Assembly: GCA_902590245.1 (NCBI GenBank)
Contig: CACIWG010000013.1
Location: 1 to 32,690, forward strand
Length of the DNA stretch: 32,690 nucleotides
Source: an uncultured SAR116 cluster alpha proteobacterium
GTDB lineage: Bacteria > Pseudomonadota > Alphaproteobacteria > Puniceispirillales > Marisalimonadaceae
Direction: 5' to 3'
Position numbers and translations under genes: made by a program. The first letter of the stretch is position 1. Every line of letters begins with the position of its first letter. The notes under the pieces were generated by a model. That model saw nothing but the letters and a program-made list of their open reading frames with translations. It did not search any database and was not told where the DNA came from. Below are positions 1-11,104 of the stretch, one piece after another.

Positions 1-104
1 ATTTAAAATTAAAAGATGATGCGAATGATATGTTTATAAAAATAACTAATGCATACAAGGTAATTATAAAATCTTTTAAAGGCCAATCAATAGATATTAA
101 TTAA
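1..104 (+). CDS. J-domain (DnaJ-like) protein, C-terminal fragment
   Basis: Only the last 33 codons are inside the window; the frame begins at base 3 and the TAA is at 102-104. The fragment contains FIKITNAYKVI, which resembles the last helix of a J domain (pattern F..I..AY..L). In many Alphaproteobacteria a DnaJ-family protein whose J domain lies at its C-terminus is encoded just upstream of cobS, and that neighbourhood fits here: cobS starts 21 bases after this stop. Such proteins are co-chaperones that stimulate Hsp70 ATPase activity. The HPD tripeptide that would prove the domain lies outside the window, so the call rests on a short match plus gene order. Confidence 0.5.
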   Translation, partial: LKLKDDANDMFIKITNAYKVIIKSFKGQSIDIN

Positions 105-125
105 TATAAAAATTTGGAGACACAT

Positions 126-1130
126 ATGAATGATATTGGACTTGCAAGAAATATGGATAATGATGAAAAAGCATTTCCAAAAAAACTAGAAGAAGTTAAT
201 ACCAAGTCACTTTTCGGGTTTTCTTCAAACATGAAAGTTTATGGATTTAAAGAAAAAACAAAATTTGTTCCTGATTTTGATGAATCTTATGTCTTTGATG
301 AAGTAACTACAAAAGCTATCCTTGCTGGTTTTTCCTATAATAGAAGGGTAATGATACAAGGATATCACGGTACTGGTAAGTCAACGCATATTGAACAAGT
401 TGCATCAAGGTTAAATTGGCCTTGTATTAGAATAAACCTAGATAGTCACATTAGTCGATTAGATTTAGTGGGTAAAGACGCAATAGTGCTTGAAGATGGT
501 AAACAAGTCACTGTTTTTAAAGAAGGAGTTTTACCATGGGCTCTTCAAAGTCCAGTGGCTCTTGTTTTTGATGAATATGATGCAGGAAGACCTGATGTCA
601 TGTTTGTAATACAAAGAATTTTAGAAGCTAGCGGAAAATTAACATTATTAGATAATAATAAAGTTATTACTCCTCACGAAAATTTTAGACTTTTTGCCAC
701 AGCAAATACTGTAGGTTTAGGAGACACTAGCGGTCTTTATCATGGGACACAACAAATCAATCAAGGTCAAATGGATAGATGGTCTATTGTCTCTGCTTTA
801 AATTATTTGCCAAATGAGATTGAAGCAAAAATTGTTTTATCCAAGGTTCCAACTTTTGTTGGGAAAAATGAAAAATTAATTAATCAAATGGTATCTTTAG
901 CTGAATTAACCCGAAATGGTTTCATTGCTGGTGACTTATCAACTGTGATGTCCCCGAGAACTGTGATAACTTGGGCAGAAAATTTTAATATAATCGAAGA
1001 TTTAGACTTAGCATTTAAAATGACTTTTTTAAATAAATGTGATGAAGTCGAAAAACCAATTGTTTCAGAATATTATCAACGTTGTTTTGGAAGGGTATTA
1101 GTTGAAAACGAAACTATAGAAAATGAATAA
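126..1130 (+). CDS. cobS: CobS, AAA+ ATPase subunit of aerobic cobaltochelatase
   Basis: CobS and CobT form the AAA+ motor that, with CobN, inserts cobalt into hydrogenobyrinate a,c-diamide in aerobic vitamin B12 synthesis. The protein has 334 residues, close to the roughly 330 usual for CobS. A Walker A motif, GYHGTGKST, lies at about residues 79-87 and a Walker B region with [12 protein letters not shown] follows about 65 residues later; both are typical of the MoxR-like CobS branch. I take the ATG at 126 because GGAG at 116-119 sits six bases before it; a TTG at 114 in the same frame lies before that ribosome site. The 3' end overlaps cobT by 8 bases (ATGAATAA), so the two are probably co-translated. 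No cobN lies in the window, so a role in B12 synthesis is likely but not proven. Confidence 0.92.
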   Translation: MNDIGLARNMDNDEKAFPKKLEEVNTKSLFGFSSNMKVYGFKEKTKFVPDFDESYVFDEVTTKAILAGFSYNRRVMIQGYHGTGKSTHIEQVASRLNWPCIRINLDSHISRLDLVGKDAIVLEDGKQVTVFKEGVLPWALQSPVALVFDEYDAGRPDVMFVIQRILEASGKLTLLDNNKVITPHENFRLFATANTVGLGDTSGLYHGTQQINQGQMDRWSIVSALNYLPNEIEAKIVLSKVPTFVGKNEKLINQMVSLAELTRNGFIAGDLSTVMSPRTVITWAENFNIIEDLDLAFKMTFLNKCDEVEKPIVSEYYQRCFGRVLVENETIENE

Positions 1131-2955
1131 AGAAAAAAAAATAGCAGAATTTCAAAATGCAACTGCAGCCACGATTAAAGCGATTGCTGCAAAAAATTTA
1201 AAAAATCGTGAAATACAATTTTTTGGAAGTACTACTAAATTAAATTCAAAACAAATAACAATCGCTAAACAATCTAATGACTTTGATGAAACAATTATTA
1301 ATAAAACTAGAGGTGAATCAGATGAAATCTCACTTAAATTACAATATCATGATAAAGCAATTCATTCAAAGTTGAAGCCATCATCTGATTTAGCTGCTAC
1401 AATTTTTGACTTAGCTGAAGACACAAGGATAGAAAAAATAGGAAGCAATAAATATTTCGGAGTTAAAAAAAATTTACAGAAATTAGTAGAAAAAAAATTT
1501 GAGACTAATTTGATTGCTCCACCAGGAAGTGATGATAGCACTTCTTTTGTAAATGCAATGCATTTGTATTTGAGAAGAAAACTATCTGGCGCACCTTTAC
1601 CTGAAAATTCGAAAAAAACTATGTCTTTATGGGATCCATGGTTAGAGAAAAGAGTTGGAAAATTTATATCTGAACTATCAGATAATATTCATGACCAAGA
1701 ACTATTTGGAAAAAACATTAATAATCTCCTTGTTGCATTAAAATCTGAATTAGGAGACTTAGATGATAACAATAATACTTCTGATAATGATGAAAATAAT
1801 GATGAAAATGATGAAGAACAATTGGATGATCAAAATAATACATCACAAGGAGATAGTGAAGAAGAAGATGAGGACGGAATTGAAACAGGTTTAGAAGAAA
1901 ATACAGAATCTTCTTCTGATGAAAATGAATTTTCTAATGATGAAATTGAAAATAATGACGGAGAAGGAAACGAAGAATTAATTTCTAAACAACAAAATAA
2001 TCAAAATCAATTGGATAATAAATCTAATACCTATAAGATATTTACAAATAAATATGACGAAATTATAAATGCAACGGATCTATGTGATAATGACGAGTTA
2101 TTAAGATTAAGGAAAACACTAGATAAGCAATTAGAAAATCTTCAAGGTGCTGTTGCACGTTTAGCTAACAAACTACAAAGAAAATTACAAGCAAGACAAA
2201 ATAGAACATGGGAATTTGATTTAGAAGAAGGTATGCTTGACGCAGCAAAATTGGCAAGAGTTGTTTCAAATCCTTTATTTCCACTTTCATATAAAGTGGA
2301 AAAAGATACAAAATTCAAAGATACTATCGTTTCAATTTTAATAGACAACTCAGGTTCAATGAGAGGCAGACCAATTACTATAGCTGCTATAAGTGCAGAT
2401 ATTTTAGCGAGAACATTAGAAAGATGCGGAGTTAAAGTTGAGATTTTAGGTTTTACAACAAAAGCTTGGAAAGGAGGACAATCTAGAGAAAAATGGATTA
2501 ATGAAGGTAAAGTAACTAACCCTGGTAGACTTAATGATTTAAGGCACATTATCTATAAATCAGCAGATGCACCATGGCGAAGAGCAAAAAACTCTCTAGG
2601 TTTAATGTTAAGGGAAGGTATATTAAAAGAAAATATTGATGGTGAAGCTTTGATATGGGCCCATGAAAGAATTTATCACAGATATGAAGAAAGAAAAATT
2701 TTGATGGTTATCAGTGACGGAGCTCCAGTAGACGATACCACATTGTCAGCTAATAGTGGCAACTACCTTGAAAAACATTTAAAACTGATAATTAATTTCA
2801 TAGAAAATCAATCTCCAGTTGAATTAATTGCTATTGGAATTGGTCATGACGTTACAAGATATTACAAAAAAGCTGTAACTCTTACTGACGCAGAGCATCT
2901 TGCCGGAGCAATGACAGAACAGCTTGCAGATTTATTTGATGAGAATGTACAATAA
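1123..2955 (+). CDS. cobT: CobT, von Willebrand factor A subunit of cobaltochelatase
   Basis: This 610-residue protein is the VWA partner of CobS. The N-terminal region (about 1-205) carries the conserved CobT alpha-helical part. A highly acidic, low-complexity stretch rich in Asp, Glu and Asn runs from about residue 210 to 290. The C-terminal VWA domain begins near residue 395 and keeps a complete [13 protein letters not shown] at 408-415 (the DxSxS pattern) and SDGAP at 531-535. The order helical part, acidic linker, VWA is the same as in known CobT and in the related ChlD subunit of magnesium chelatase. It overlaps cobS by 8 bases. Its stop is one base from the convergent rpmB stop, with no terminator hairpin visible between them. 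In genomes without CobN the CobST pair might serve another metal-insertion or remodelling task. Confidence 0.92.
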   Translation: MNKEKKIAEFQNATAATIKAIAAKNLKNREIQFFGSTTKLNSKQITIAKQSNDFDETIINKTRGESDEISLKLQYHDKAIHSKLKPSSDLAATIFDLAEDTRIEKIGSNKYFGVKKNLQKLVEKKFETNLIAPPGSDDSTSFVNAMHLYLRRKLSGAPLPENSKKTMSLWDPWLEKRVGKFISELSDNIHDQELFGKNINNLLVALKSELGDLDDNNNTSDNDENNDENDEEQLDDQNNTSQGDSEEEDEDGIETGLEENTESSSDENEFSNDEIENNDGEGNEELISKQQNNQNQLDNKSNTYKIFTNKYDEIINATDLCDNDELLRLRKTLDKQLENLQGAVARLANKLQRKLQARQNRTWEFDLEEGMLDAAKLARVVSNPLFPLSYKVEKDTKFKDTIVSILIDNSGSMRGRPITIAAISADILARTLERCGVKVEILGFTTKAWKGGQSREKWINEGKVTNPGRLNDLRHIIYKSADAPWRRAKNSLGLMLREGILKENIDGEALIWAHERIYHRYEERKILMVISDGAPVDDTTLSANSGNYLEKHLKLIINFIENQSPVELIAIGIGHDVTRYYKKAVTLTDAEHLAGAMTEQLADLFDENVQ

Positions 2956-2956
2956 T

Positions 2957-3241
2957 TTACTTTGTATTATTTTTTAAAATCTGCTTTTTAATTTTAATGG
3001 CTTTATAAGCCAAATTTCTATTGCTTGTTTTAATCAGGTAAGAATCTAAACCACCATTTTTTTCAACAGTTTTCATTGTTCTAACTGTTATATTCAGATT
3101 GATGTATTTTTGCATTATCCCACTATATAATTTTACGTTTTGGAGATTTGGAATAAATCTTCTTTTTGTTCTATTATTAGCATGACTCACATTATTACCA
3201 CTTATTGGTTTTTTACCTGAAATTTCGCATATTTTAGACAT
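2957..3241 (-). CDS. rpmB: 50S ribosomal protein L28
   Basis: L28 is a small basic protein of the large ribosomal subunit. The 94 residues begin [12 protein letters not shown] and continue with [20 protein letters not shown], the typical L28 start including the SHxxNRTKRRFxPNLQ signature. The protein is Lys/Arg/Asn-rich throughout. AAGGA lies upstream of the ATG. The gene is monocistronic and convergent with cobT, with only one base between the stops. A close match to a housekeeping promoter lies immediately upstream (separate entry). Placement beside cobST is common in Alphaproteobacteria. Confidence 0.97.
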   Translation of the reverse strand: MSKICEISGKKPISGNNVSHANNRTKRRFIPNLQNVKLYSGIMQKYINLNITVRTMKTVEKNGGLDSYLIKTSNRNLAYKAIKIKKQILKNNTK

Positions 3242-3258
3242 AATTAATCCTTGTTGAT

Positions 3259-3287
3259 CTTATAAAGGAAGCTCTTTTAATGGTCAA
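3259..3287 (-). promoter_or_regulatory. Predicted sigma-70-type promoter of rpmB
   Basis: On the minus strand TTGACC (3282-3287) and TATAAG (3259-3264) are separated by exactly 17 bases and sit 18-46 bases before the rpmB ATG. Each hexamer matches the housekeeping consensus at five of six positions. In AT-rich DNA the -10 element is easily matched by chance, but a TTGACC at ideal spacing in a 64-base intergenic gap is good support. Confidence 0.55.
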
Positions 3288-3305
3288 GCGAAAGTAAAAA
3301 TTAAC

Positions 3306-4409
3306 CTATATTTTTTTGTATAATCCATTTTCGACAATTTTGTAAGCTTCATTTAAGTTTTTAGCTAATCCTCTAACATCTTTCCAATTTTTAATATTAT
3401 CTCTTTCTCTAAATCTATCCAGTTGATATAAAATATTCTTTACAACTAAAGGTCCTTCATAAACCATTCCAGTATAGAGTTGAATTAAGTCAGCTCCACA
3501 TAAAATTTTAACATATGCTGACTTTCCATCATAGATCCCTCCAGTGGCAATAATGGAAATATCAGGACTATAATCATTTAAAATTTTTCTTGCCTTAATT
3601 AATACTTTAGTTGATTCCTCAAAAAGTGGTCTTCCAGACAAGCCACCATTTTCTTTTTTGTATTGAGATTTAACATTTCTTTTAACAGTTGTGTTAGAAA
3701 TTATTAAGCCATGCAGTTTATGCTTAATCGTTACTTTAATTATATTATTTAATTCTGTTTCACTTAAATCTGGAGAAATTTTAATTAATATAGGTGGACA
3801 ATTATCAAGCTTAATAATTTCTTTTTTTATTGAAATAATTAAATTTTTAAAATTTTTATTTGAATGTAACTTTCTTAAATTTGGAGTGTTTGGAGATGAT
3901 ATATTAATTGCTAAATAGTCAGCATATTTGGAAAATTCATGAATTAATTTTGTATAGTCTTTAATTCTATCAAAAGAATCTTTATTAGGGCCAATATTTA
4001 TTCCTAGTTTTAAATTTGAAGAATTATTATTTTTTCGAAAATATTTTATTCTATTTTTAATTAAAATAAGACCATCATTATTAAAACCATTTCTGTTAAT
4101 TATAGCTTTATCTTCAGGTAATCTAAATATTCTTGGTTTTGGATTACCTTCTTGAGGTAGCACTGTAATTGTTCCGACCTCTAAAAAACCAAAACCCAAC
4201 TTATGTATTTGATTAATGGTCTGAGCATTTTTATCAAAACCAGCTGCTAATCCAATGGGATTTCGAAATTTAATATTCATTACTTTTAATGGAAAAGTTT
4301 TTGTTTTTATTTTTGGTAAAAAACCATTTTCAATAATTTTTAATATTAAATTATGTGCTCTTTCTGGATCTATCAAACTTAAAATTTTATAAAAAAACTT
4401 CCAGAACAT
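3306..4409 (-). CDS. pyrD: Dihydroorotate dehydrogenase (quinone), class 2
   Basis: PyrD oxidises dihydroorotate to orotate in de novo pyrimidine synthesis, passing electrons through FMN to the membrane quinone pool. At 367 residues it has the class 2 length and the N-terminal amphipathic helices (residues 1-40) that dock the enzyme on the membrane. GLAAGFDKNA at 53-62 and EVGTITVLPQEGNPKPR at 77-93 are FMN-barrel signatures. NISSPNTPNLR at 169-179 holds the catalytic base, Ser172, by alignment with E. coli Ser175. IISNTT and ATGGI further on are FMN-phosphate contacts. The start lies three bases after the stop of the upstream lysyl-tRNA synthetase gene, so the two probably share a transcript. 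Confidence 0.96.
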   Translation of the reverse strand: MFWKFFYKILSLIDPERAHNLILKIIENGFLPKIKTKTFPLKVMNIKFRNPIGLAAGFDKNAQTINQIHKLGFGFLEVGTITVLPQEGNPKPRIFRLPEDKAIINRNGFNNDGLILIKNRIKYFRKNNNSSNLKLGINIGPNKDSFDRIKDYTKLIHEFSKYADYLAINISSPNTPNLRKLHSNKNFKNLIISIKKEIIKLDNCPPILIKISPDLSETELNNIIKVTIKHKLHGLIISNTTVKRNVKSQYKKENGGLSGRPLFEESTKVLIKARKILNDYSPDISIIATGGIYDGKSAYVKILCGADLIQLYTGMVYEGPLVVKNILYQLDRFRERDNIKNWKDVRGLAKNLNEAYKIVENGLYKKI

Positions 4410-4412
4410 TAT

Positions 4413-6011
4413 TTATTTAACAAGTTTTCCATTAACAACATCTTCTAGTAATTTAATAGTCTTATTAATTCCATATAATTTTATAAACCCACCTATTCTT
4501 GGCCCACTAGATTGCCCTAACGCTGTTTCATAGAGGCAAGAAAACCATTTTCTAAGATTTTCATAACCATTTTGTTTTCCAACTTTAAACACAATAGATT
4601 GAATCTCTTCACTAGATACTTCGTTGTTTAAGTCTTTTAAATAATTAATTAAACTTTCTATACTTTTAGTTTCAGGTTCACTAGGTAATCTAAAATTTTT
4701 AAATGGCAAAACTCTTTCTTTATAATAATTGATAGATAGATCCACTAACATATCAAATTTTTTGTTTAACCCTTTTTTTAGTTCTGGTGCGTAATTAGTA
4801 ATATAATTCCACAAGTCATTGGAATTGTCAGCATTACATACTGAAGATAAATTTAATAGCAGATTAAATGATACAGGGAAAACATCTTTAGGAGGATTAC
4901 TTTTATGAATATGCCAAACGGGATTATCATATTCACATTCAGCGTTTGAATTATATTTACTTAAAAATGAAAAATACTCATCTATTGTTTTGGGAATCAC
5001 ATCAAAAAATAATTTTTTTGCTCTTTTTGGATTATTGAACATAAACAATGATAGGGATTCTTCAGTTCCATAAGTTAACCACTCTTCTATCGATAAGCCA
5101 TTACCTTTAGATTTTGATATTTTTTGACCATTCCCATCTAAAAACAACTCATAAGAAAATCCTGCAGGTTGAAAACCACCTAATATATTTAAAATCTTTG
5201 TTGACAAAATTACACTTTCGCTTAAATCCTTTCCTGCCATTTCATAATCTACTCCAAGTGCATACCATCTCATGGCCCAATCGCATTTCCACTGTAATTT
5301 ACAATTGCCATTTAAAATTGATACTTCCTCTTCTATATTACTGGTAGGAGAGAAGTATTTTATTGAATTATTATTTACATCAATGTCTATAACATTAGCT
5401 TGTAAGACTTTACCTGTATTAGAACAAATTGGTAAAAATGGACTATATGTTTTCTTTCTTTCTTCACCTAAAGTTGGCAAAATAACATTTTTAATCTTAT
5501 CATAATTAAGTAATATTTTTGATAATGCATCATTAAATTGACCTGATTTGTAACATTCAGTCGAAGATACAAATTGATAATCAAAACCAAACTTATCTAA
5601 AAATTCTTTTAATTTGTTATTATTATAAGAACCAAAGCTTTCAAACTTTTCAAATGGATCTGGGACATCAGTAAGAGGTTTTTCCAAATGTTCACTAAGC
5701 ATTGTTTGATTTGGTACATTTTCAGGAACTTTTCTAAATCCATCCATATCATCAGAAAAACAAATTAACTTTGTGGCTTTGCCAGTGAGATGGTAAAACG
5801 CGTTCTGAACCATGGCAGTTCTAGCAACCTCACCAAAAGTTCCTATATGTGGCAATCCTGACGGACCATACCCTGTTTCAAACAACACTGGATTATCGTC
5901 ATGAATGTTATCATACATTTTATTTTTTTTTAATCGTTCAGTTAAAACTTTAGCTTCTAAAAAAGGCCAAGATTTTAAATTATTTGAAATTTTTTCGTTT
6001 ATAAAAGTCAT
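4413..6011 (-). CDS. lysK: Lysyl-tRNA synthetase, class I
   Basis: This enzyme charges tRNA-Lys. It is the class I (Rossmann fold) type found in archaea, spirochaetes and most Alphaproteobacteria, not the class II LysS of E. coli. The 532 residues include the HIGH-type motif GLPHIGT at 52-58 and the KMSKS-type motif KISKS at 297-301. The N-terminal segment SWPFLEAK and the C-terminal helical region around GPRIGGFIKLYG also fit this family. No class II LysRS is present in the window. pyrD follows after three bases. Upstream, the groL terminator at about 6070-6102 separates it from the chaperonin operon, so it should have its own promoter in 6012-6070; no element there is clear. Confidence 0.95.
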   Translation of the reverse strand: MTFINEKISNNLKSWPFLEAKVLTERLKKNKMYDNIHDDNPVLFETGYGPSGLPHIGTFGEVARTAMVQNAFYHLTGKATKLICFSDDMDGFRKVPENVPNQTMLSEHLEKPLTDVPDPFEKFESFGSYNNNKLKEFLDKFGFDYQFVSSTECYKSGQFNDALSKILLNYDKIKNVILPTLGEERKKTYSPFLPICSNTGKVLQANVIDIDVNNNSIKYFSPTSNIEEEVSILNGNCKLQWKCDWAMRWYALGVDYEMAGKDLSESVILSTKILNILGGFQPAGFSYELFLDGNGQKISKSKGNGLSIEEWLTYGTEESLSLFMFNNPKRAKKLFFDVIPKTIDEYFSFLSKYNSNAECEYDNPVWHIHKSNPPKDVFPVSFNLLLNLSSVCNADNSNDLWNYITNYAPELKKGLNKKFDMLVDLSINYYKERVLPFKNFRLPSEPETKSIESLINYLKDLNNEVSSEEIQSIVFKVGKQNGYENLRKWFSCLYETALGQSSGPRIGGFIKLYGINKTIKLLEDVVNGKLVK

Positions 6012-6069
6012 TACTTAAATATTTATTAATCTAATTTAAAATATTAATAAAGAAATATTGTAAAGTTTC

Positions 6070-6102
6070 AAAAAAAAACACCTAATAAAAATTAGGTGTT
6101 TT
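6070..6102 (-). terminator. Rho-independent terminator of groS-groL
   Basis: A perfect 12-bp inverted repeat (6075-6086 with 6091-6102) encloses an AAAA loop. Reading in the groL direction (minus strand) it is followed by a run of Us from the A-tract at 6070-6078. It begins 22 bases past the groL stop. The central part of the stem has an ACACCTAA/TTAGGTGT core. It is the only convincing intrinsic terminator I found in the window. Confidence 0.85.
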
Positions 6103-6124
6103 AAAAGTTTTGTTTTAATTAGGG

Positions 6125-7813
<1,689 letters not shown>

Positions 7814-7835
7814 TCAAATAATTAAAATGTTAGAT

Positions 7836-8123
7836 TTAATTTATAATTCCCATGATGTCACTTTCCTTCATAATAAGAAGGTCTTTACCATCAATTTTAA
7901 CTTCTGTACCTGACCACTTGCCAAAAAGAATTGTATCGCCTTCTTTGACATCTAATGGTTGTATTTTTCCAGAATCATCTCTAGCTCCAGAACCTACAGC
8001 TAATATTTTACCTTGCATTGGTTTTTCTTGAGCTGAATCTGGGATTATAATTCCACCTGCAGTTTTTTCGTCTGAATCCAAACGTTCGACAACTACTCTA
8101 TCGTGAAGTGGCTTGAACTTCAT
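7836..8123 (-). CDS. groS: Co-chaperonin GroES (10 kDa)
   Basis: GroES caps the GroEL ring. The 95 residues begin [35 protein letters not shown], the classical GroES start and mobile loop (mobile loop about residues 16-34). The sequence ends with the [14 protein letters not shown] strand pattern, also usual. A strong ribosome site, GGGAGA, precedes the ATG. It is the first gene of the groS-groL operon, with a heat-shock-like promoter upstream (separate entry). No CIRCE inverted repeat is visible. Confidence 0.98.
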   Translation of the reverse strand: MKFKPLHDRVVVERLDSDEKTAGGIIIPDSAQEKPMQGKILAVGSGARDDSGKIQPLDVKEGDTILFGKWSGTEVKIDGKDLLIMKESDIMGIIN

Positions 8124-8170
8124 TTCTATCTCCCTAATTATTTAAATTACGCTCATAAAGAGCACATCGT

Positions 8171-8200
8171 ATAAATAGTTGTAAATTATAAAGTTTCAAG
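8171..8200 (-). promoter_or_regulatory. Predicted RpoH (heat-shock sigma) promoter of groS-groL
   Basis: On the minus strand CTTGAAA (8194-8200) is followed after 15 bases by CTATTTAT (8171-8178), about 50 bases before the groS ATG. Alphaproteobacterial RpoH promoters have CTTGAA and a CYTAT-T-type -10 at about this spacing. TTGAAA alone could also serve a housekeeping sigma factor, so dual use is possible. The absence of a CIRCE element leaves sigma-factor control as the simplest reading. Confidence 0.5.
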
Positions 8201-8261
8201 ATAAAAAAAAAAAAATATTCATATTTACTTAAACAATAATTTTGGTAAATAAATTAATAAT

Positions 8262-9269
8262 ATGTACAACAATTTTAATCCCGTAAAACAACACGTATTT
8301 CTATTTAACTGGCTTATATTAATTTTTATCTTAGTTTTAGCCATGATTGTTATTGGAGGCATTACAAGAATAACTGATTCTGGATTATCAATGGTTGAAT
8401 GGAGACCCCTTCTCGGATTTTTACCGCCTTTAAATAATCAAGAATGGGAAAGAGTATTTGACCTTTACAAGAGTACACCTGAATATACTTATTATAATAA
8501 GGGAATGCTGCTATCAGATTTTAAGTTTATTTTTTTCTGGGAATATTTTCACAGATTGTGGGGAAGAATAATAGGCATTTTTTTTATAATCCCATTTATG
8601 TATTTGGTTATTACAAAAAAAATAGAAAGATTTATTACTATAAGACTTCTAGTTATTTTGTTTTTGGGTAGCCTTCAAGCATTTATTGGTTGGTGGATGG
8701 TCGAATCTGGTTTGATTGACAAACCAGATGTATCTCAATATAGGTTAGCCATTCATTTTGGAAATAGCTTACTGATTTTGTTTCTATTATTTTGGCTCAT
8801 TTTAGATCTAAAAAATAAAAAATCTAAAATTAAATTTGATTTAAACTTAGCCATTTTTATTATACTATTTATTACAATTATTGCAGGTTCGTTAGTAGCT
8901 GGAATGGATGCAGGATTAATGTACAATACATATCCTTTAATGAATGACAGTTTTTTTCCAGTTGATTATTTTTCTTTGGGATTTTTAGATCCGTTTGAAA
9001 ATCCTGGATCAGCACAATTTCATCATAGACATTTAGGACTAATTTCATTAATTGCAATAGGAATATTTTTTGTTAAAAATTTTTATAATAAGAATGTTTT
9101 CCTTGAACTCTTATTCTTAATATTTTTAATAATTACACAATTCATATTGGGAGTTTACATACTGTTGAATTATGTTCCAAATTTAAATGCAAGTTTGCAT
9201 CAGATTGGCGCAATTTTAATTTTCCTAACAATGATAAAAATAATACACACCTTGAATATTAAGACTTAA
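8262..9269 (+). CDS. ctaA: Heme A synthase (COX15/CtaA family)
   Basis: The protein oxidises the C8 methyl of heme O to make heme A for aa3-type cytochrome oxidase, in the inner membrane. The 335 residues form about eight hydrophobic spans. Conserved heme-binding histidines are visible at His97 (EYFHRLWGR), His165 (AIHFGNSL), the HHRHLG cluster at 254-259 and His313 (LNASLHQIGA). GGITRITDSGLSMVEWRP near residues 32-49 is a signature of the alphaproteobacterial/mitochondrial COX15 branch. The ribosome site is weak. The gene is convergent with aspS and the two coding ends overlap by 11 bases. No other cytochrome oxidase gene is in the window. Confidence 0.94.
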   Translation: MYNNFNPVKQHVFLFNWLILIFILVLAMIVIGGITRITDSGLSMVEWRPLLGFLPPLNNQEWERVFDLYKSTPEYTYYNKGMLLSDFKFIFFWEYFHRLWGRIIGIFFIIPFMYLVITKKIERFITIRLLVILFLGSLQAFIGWWMVESGLIDKPDVSQYRLAIHFGNSLLILFLLFWLILDLKNKKSKIKFDLNLAIFIILFITIIAGSLVAGMDAGLMYNTYPLMNDSFFPVDYFSLGFLDPFENPGSAQFHHRHLGLISLIAIGIFFVKNFYNKNVFLELLFLIFLIITQFILGVYILLNYVPNLNASLHQIGAILIFLTMIKIIHTLNIKT

Positions 9270-11034
9270 TCTTTTTATTAACATTAATACCTAATTCTTT
9301 AAGTTGAATTTCATTAACGTCAGATGGTGCTCCCATCATTAAATCTTCTGCTTTTCCAGTCATAGGAAATAATACAATCTCTCTCAGATTAGGTTCATCA
9401 GCTAAAAGCATAACTATTCTGTCAATACCGGGTGCAATGCCCCCATGAGGAGGGGCGCCGAACTTAAACGCGTTAATCATTCCAGGAAATTTACTGTCAA
9501 CAACATCATGATTATGACCAGCAATTTCAAATGCTTTATACATAATATCTGGCACATGATTCCTAATTGCACCTGAAGATAATTCAACGCCATTACAAAC
9601 TAAATCGTACTGATATGCTAAAATATCTAATGGGTTTTTTTCCATAAGTGACTTCATCCCGCCTTGTGGCATTGAAAAGGGATTATGAGAAAAATCAATT
9701 TCTCCAGTTATTTCATTTTTTTCAAACATTGGATAATCAACAATCCAACAAAACTTAAATTGATTTTCATCAATCATATTTTTTTCAGTCGCAATTTTTA
9801 TTCTTGCCTTACCTGCTAAATCAGCAGCTTCTTTTTCGATTGCACATGAAAAAAATAACGCGTCTCCGTCATTCAGCTTAAATTTCTCTTTTAATATTTG
9901 AGTTTTTTCATGACCAAGTGCGTTAGCTATTGGACCTTTTGCTTCGTTATCAGAGAAAATTATATAACCCATACCTGGAGCTCCCTGTAATTGTGCCCAA
10001 CTATTCATTTTATCTGCAAAAGCTCTATTACCACAATTTACACCTGGAATACCTCTGACGACTGATCCCTTTTCAATATTACCTGCAAAAATTTTAAAAT
10101 TAGAATTTTTAAAAACATCGGTTACATCTTGTATAATTATATCATATCTAATATCAGGTTTGTCAGTTCCATATTTTAACACTGCATCTTTAAAAGTAAT
10201 TTTAACAAAATCTTTGACTACCTCTTTTTTTGTGAATTTTTTAAAGACATTATAAATTACTGGTTGAACAGCTTTAAAAACATCTTCTTGCTCTACAAAT
10301 GACATTTCTACATCTAATTGATAAAACTCACCTGGTGATCTATCAGCTCTACTATCCTCATCCCTAAAACAAGGAGCAATTTGAAAATATTTGTCAAAAC
10401 CAGACACCATAACAAGCTGCTTAAATTGCTGTGGTGCTTGAGGAAGAGCATAAAATTTACCTTTGTGAATCCTAGAGGGAACTAAAAAGTCTCTAGCGCC
10501 TTCAGGACTAGATGCAGTTAAAATTGGAGTTTGAAATTCGATAAAATCCTGTTCTAACATTTTCAATCTTATTTCTTGAATAATTTTTGATCTCAAAATT
10601 ATATTTTGATGAGGTCTATTTCTTCTTAAATCTAAGTATCTGTATCTTAGTCTAATCTCTTCTCCATAATCATCATCCGAATTTACTTGCAAAGGCAAAC
10701 TTTCTGCATTTGATAAAATAGTAATTTTATCAACTTGAAGCTCCACCTCACCCGTAGGAATATTATGATTTATAGTTTCGACAGATCTTTCAATAACTTT
10801 TCCATTAACAGAAATAACTGATTCTAAAGAAATTTTATTTAGAATATCAAAAAAATCTTTTTGTGTATCTGAAACTATTTGAGAGATGCCATAATGGTCT
10901 CTTAAATCAACAAATATGAGTTGTCCATGATCTCTTTTTCGATGAACCCAACCAGATAACCTTACAGTTTCACCTATTAAAGATTTATTAATTTCATTAC
11001 ATTTGTGAGTTCTATAAGTATGAGCATTATTCAT
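9259..11034 (-). CDS. aspS: Aspartyl-tRNA synthetase, bacterial type
   Basis: This class II synthetase charges tRNA-Asp. The 591 residues have the bacterial architecture: N-terminal OB-fold anticodon domain (about 1-110), catalytic core with FRDEDSRADRSPGEFYQLD (motif 2), the GAD insertion domain (about 290-420) and motif 3, GGIAPGIDRIVMLL. In the anticodon domain the loop RKRDHG has His36 where the E. coli enzyme has Leu30. A histidine there is a marker of non-discriminating AspRS, which also makes Asp-tRNA-Asn for later amidation by GatCAB. AGGGG precedes the ATG. It is separated from the upstream ABC permease gene by 70 bases in which I see no clear element. Confidence 0.97.
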   Translation of the reverse strand: MNNAHTYRTHKCNEINKSLIGETVRLSGWVHRKRDHGQLIFVDLRDHYGISQIVSDTQKDFFDILNKISLESVISVNGKVIERSVETINHNIPTGEVELQVDKITILSNAESLPLQVNSDDDYGEEIRLRYRYLDLRRNRPHQNIILRSKIIQEIRLKMLEQDFIEFQTPILTASSPEGARDFLVPSRIHKGKFYALPQAPQQFKQLVMVSGFDKYFQIAPCFRDEDSRADRSPGEFYQLDVEMSFVEQEDVFKAVQPVIYNVFKKFTKKEVVKDFVKITFKDAVLKYGTDKPDIRYDIIIQDVTDVFKNSNFKIFAGNIEKGSVVRGIPGVNCGNRAFADKMNSWAQLQGAPGMGYIIFSDNEAKGPIANALGHEKTQILKEKFKLNDGDALFFSCAIEKEAADLAGKARIKIATEKNMIDENQFKFCWIVDYPMFEKNEITGEIDFSHNPFSMPQGGMKSLMEKNPLDILAYQYDLVCNGVELSSGAIRNHVPDIMYKAFEIAGHNHDVVDSKFPGMINAFKFGAPPHGGIAPGIDRIVMLLADEPNLREIVLFPMTGKAEDLMMGAPSDVNEIQLKELGINVNKKIKS

Positions 11035-11104
11035 CTAGATTACCCCTAAACAATTTTTATAACATCAAACTATAAAATTACTATAAGATTTTTTAGATTT
11101 ACAA

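Noticed and set aside
1740-2000. Acidic repeat-like region in cobT, considered as a possible assembly artefact or inserted repeat
   Set aside because: An acidic low-complexity linker at this position is normal for CobT and the frame is open throughout.
2142-2549. 135-codon open frame opposite cobT
   Set aside because: It lies inside the conserved CobT VWA domain on the other strand and its product resembles no family I know.
8151-8166. Small GCTC/GAGC inverted repeat in the groS leader, considered as CIRCE or a thermosensor
   Set aside because: The stem is only four to five base pairs and does not match CIRCE; too weak to call.
8203-8217. Run of about 13 As between groS and ctaA, considered as terminator tract or phase-variable site
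   Set aside because: No hairpin precedes it on either strand and it lies outside both genes; long A runs are expected at this base composition.
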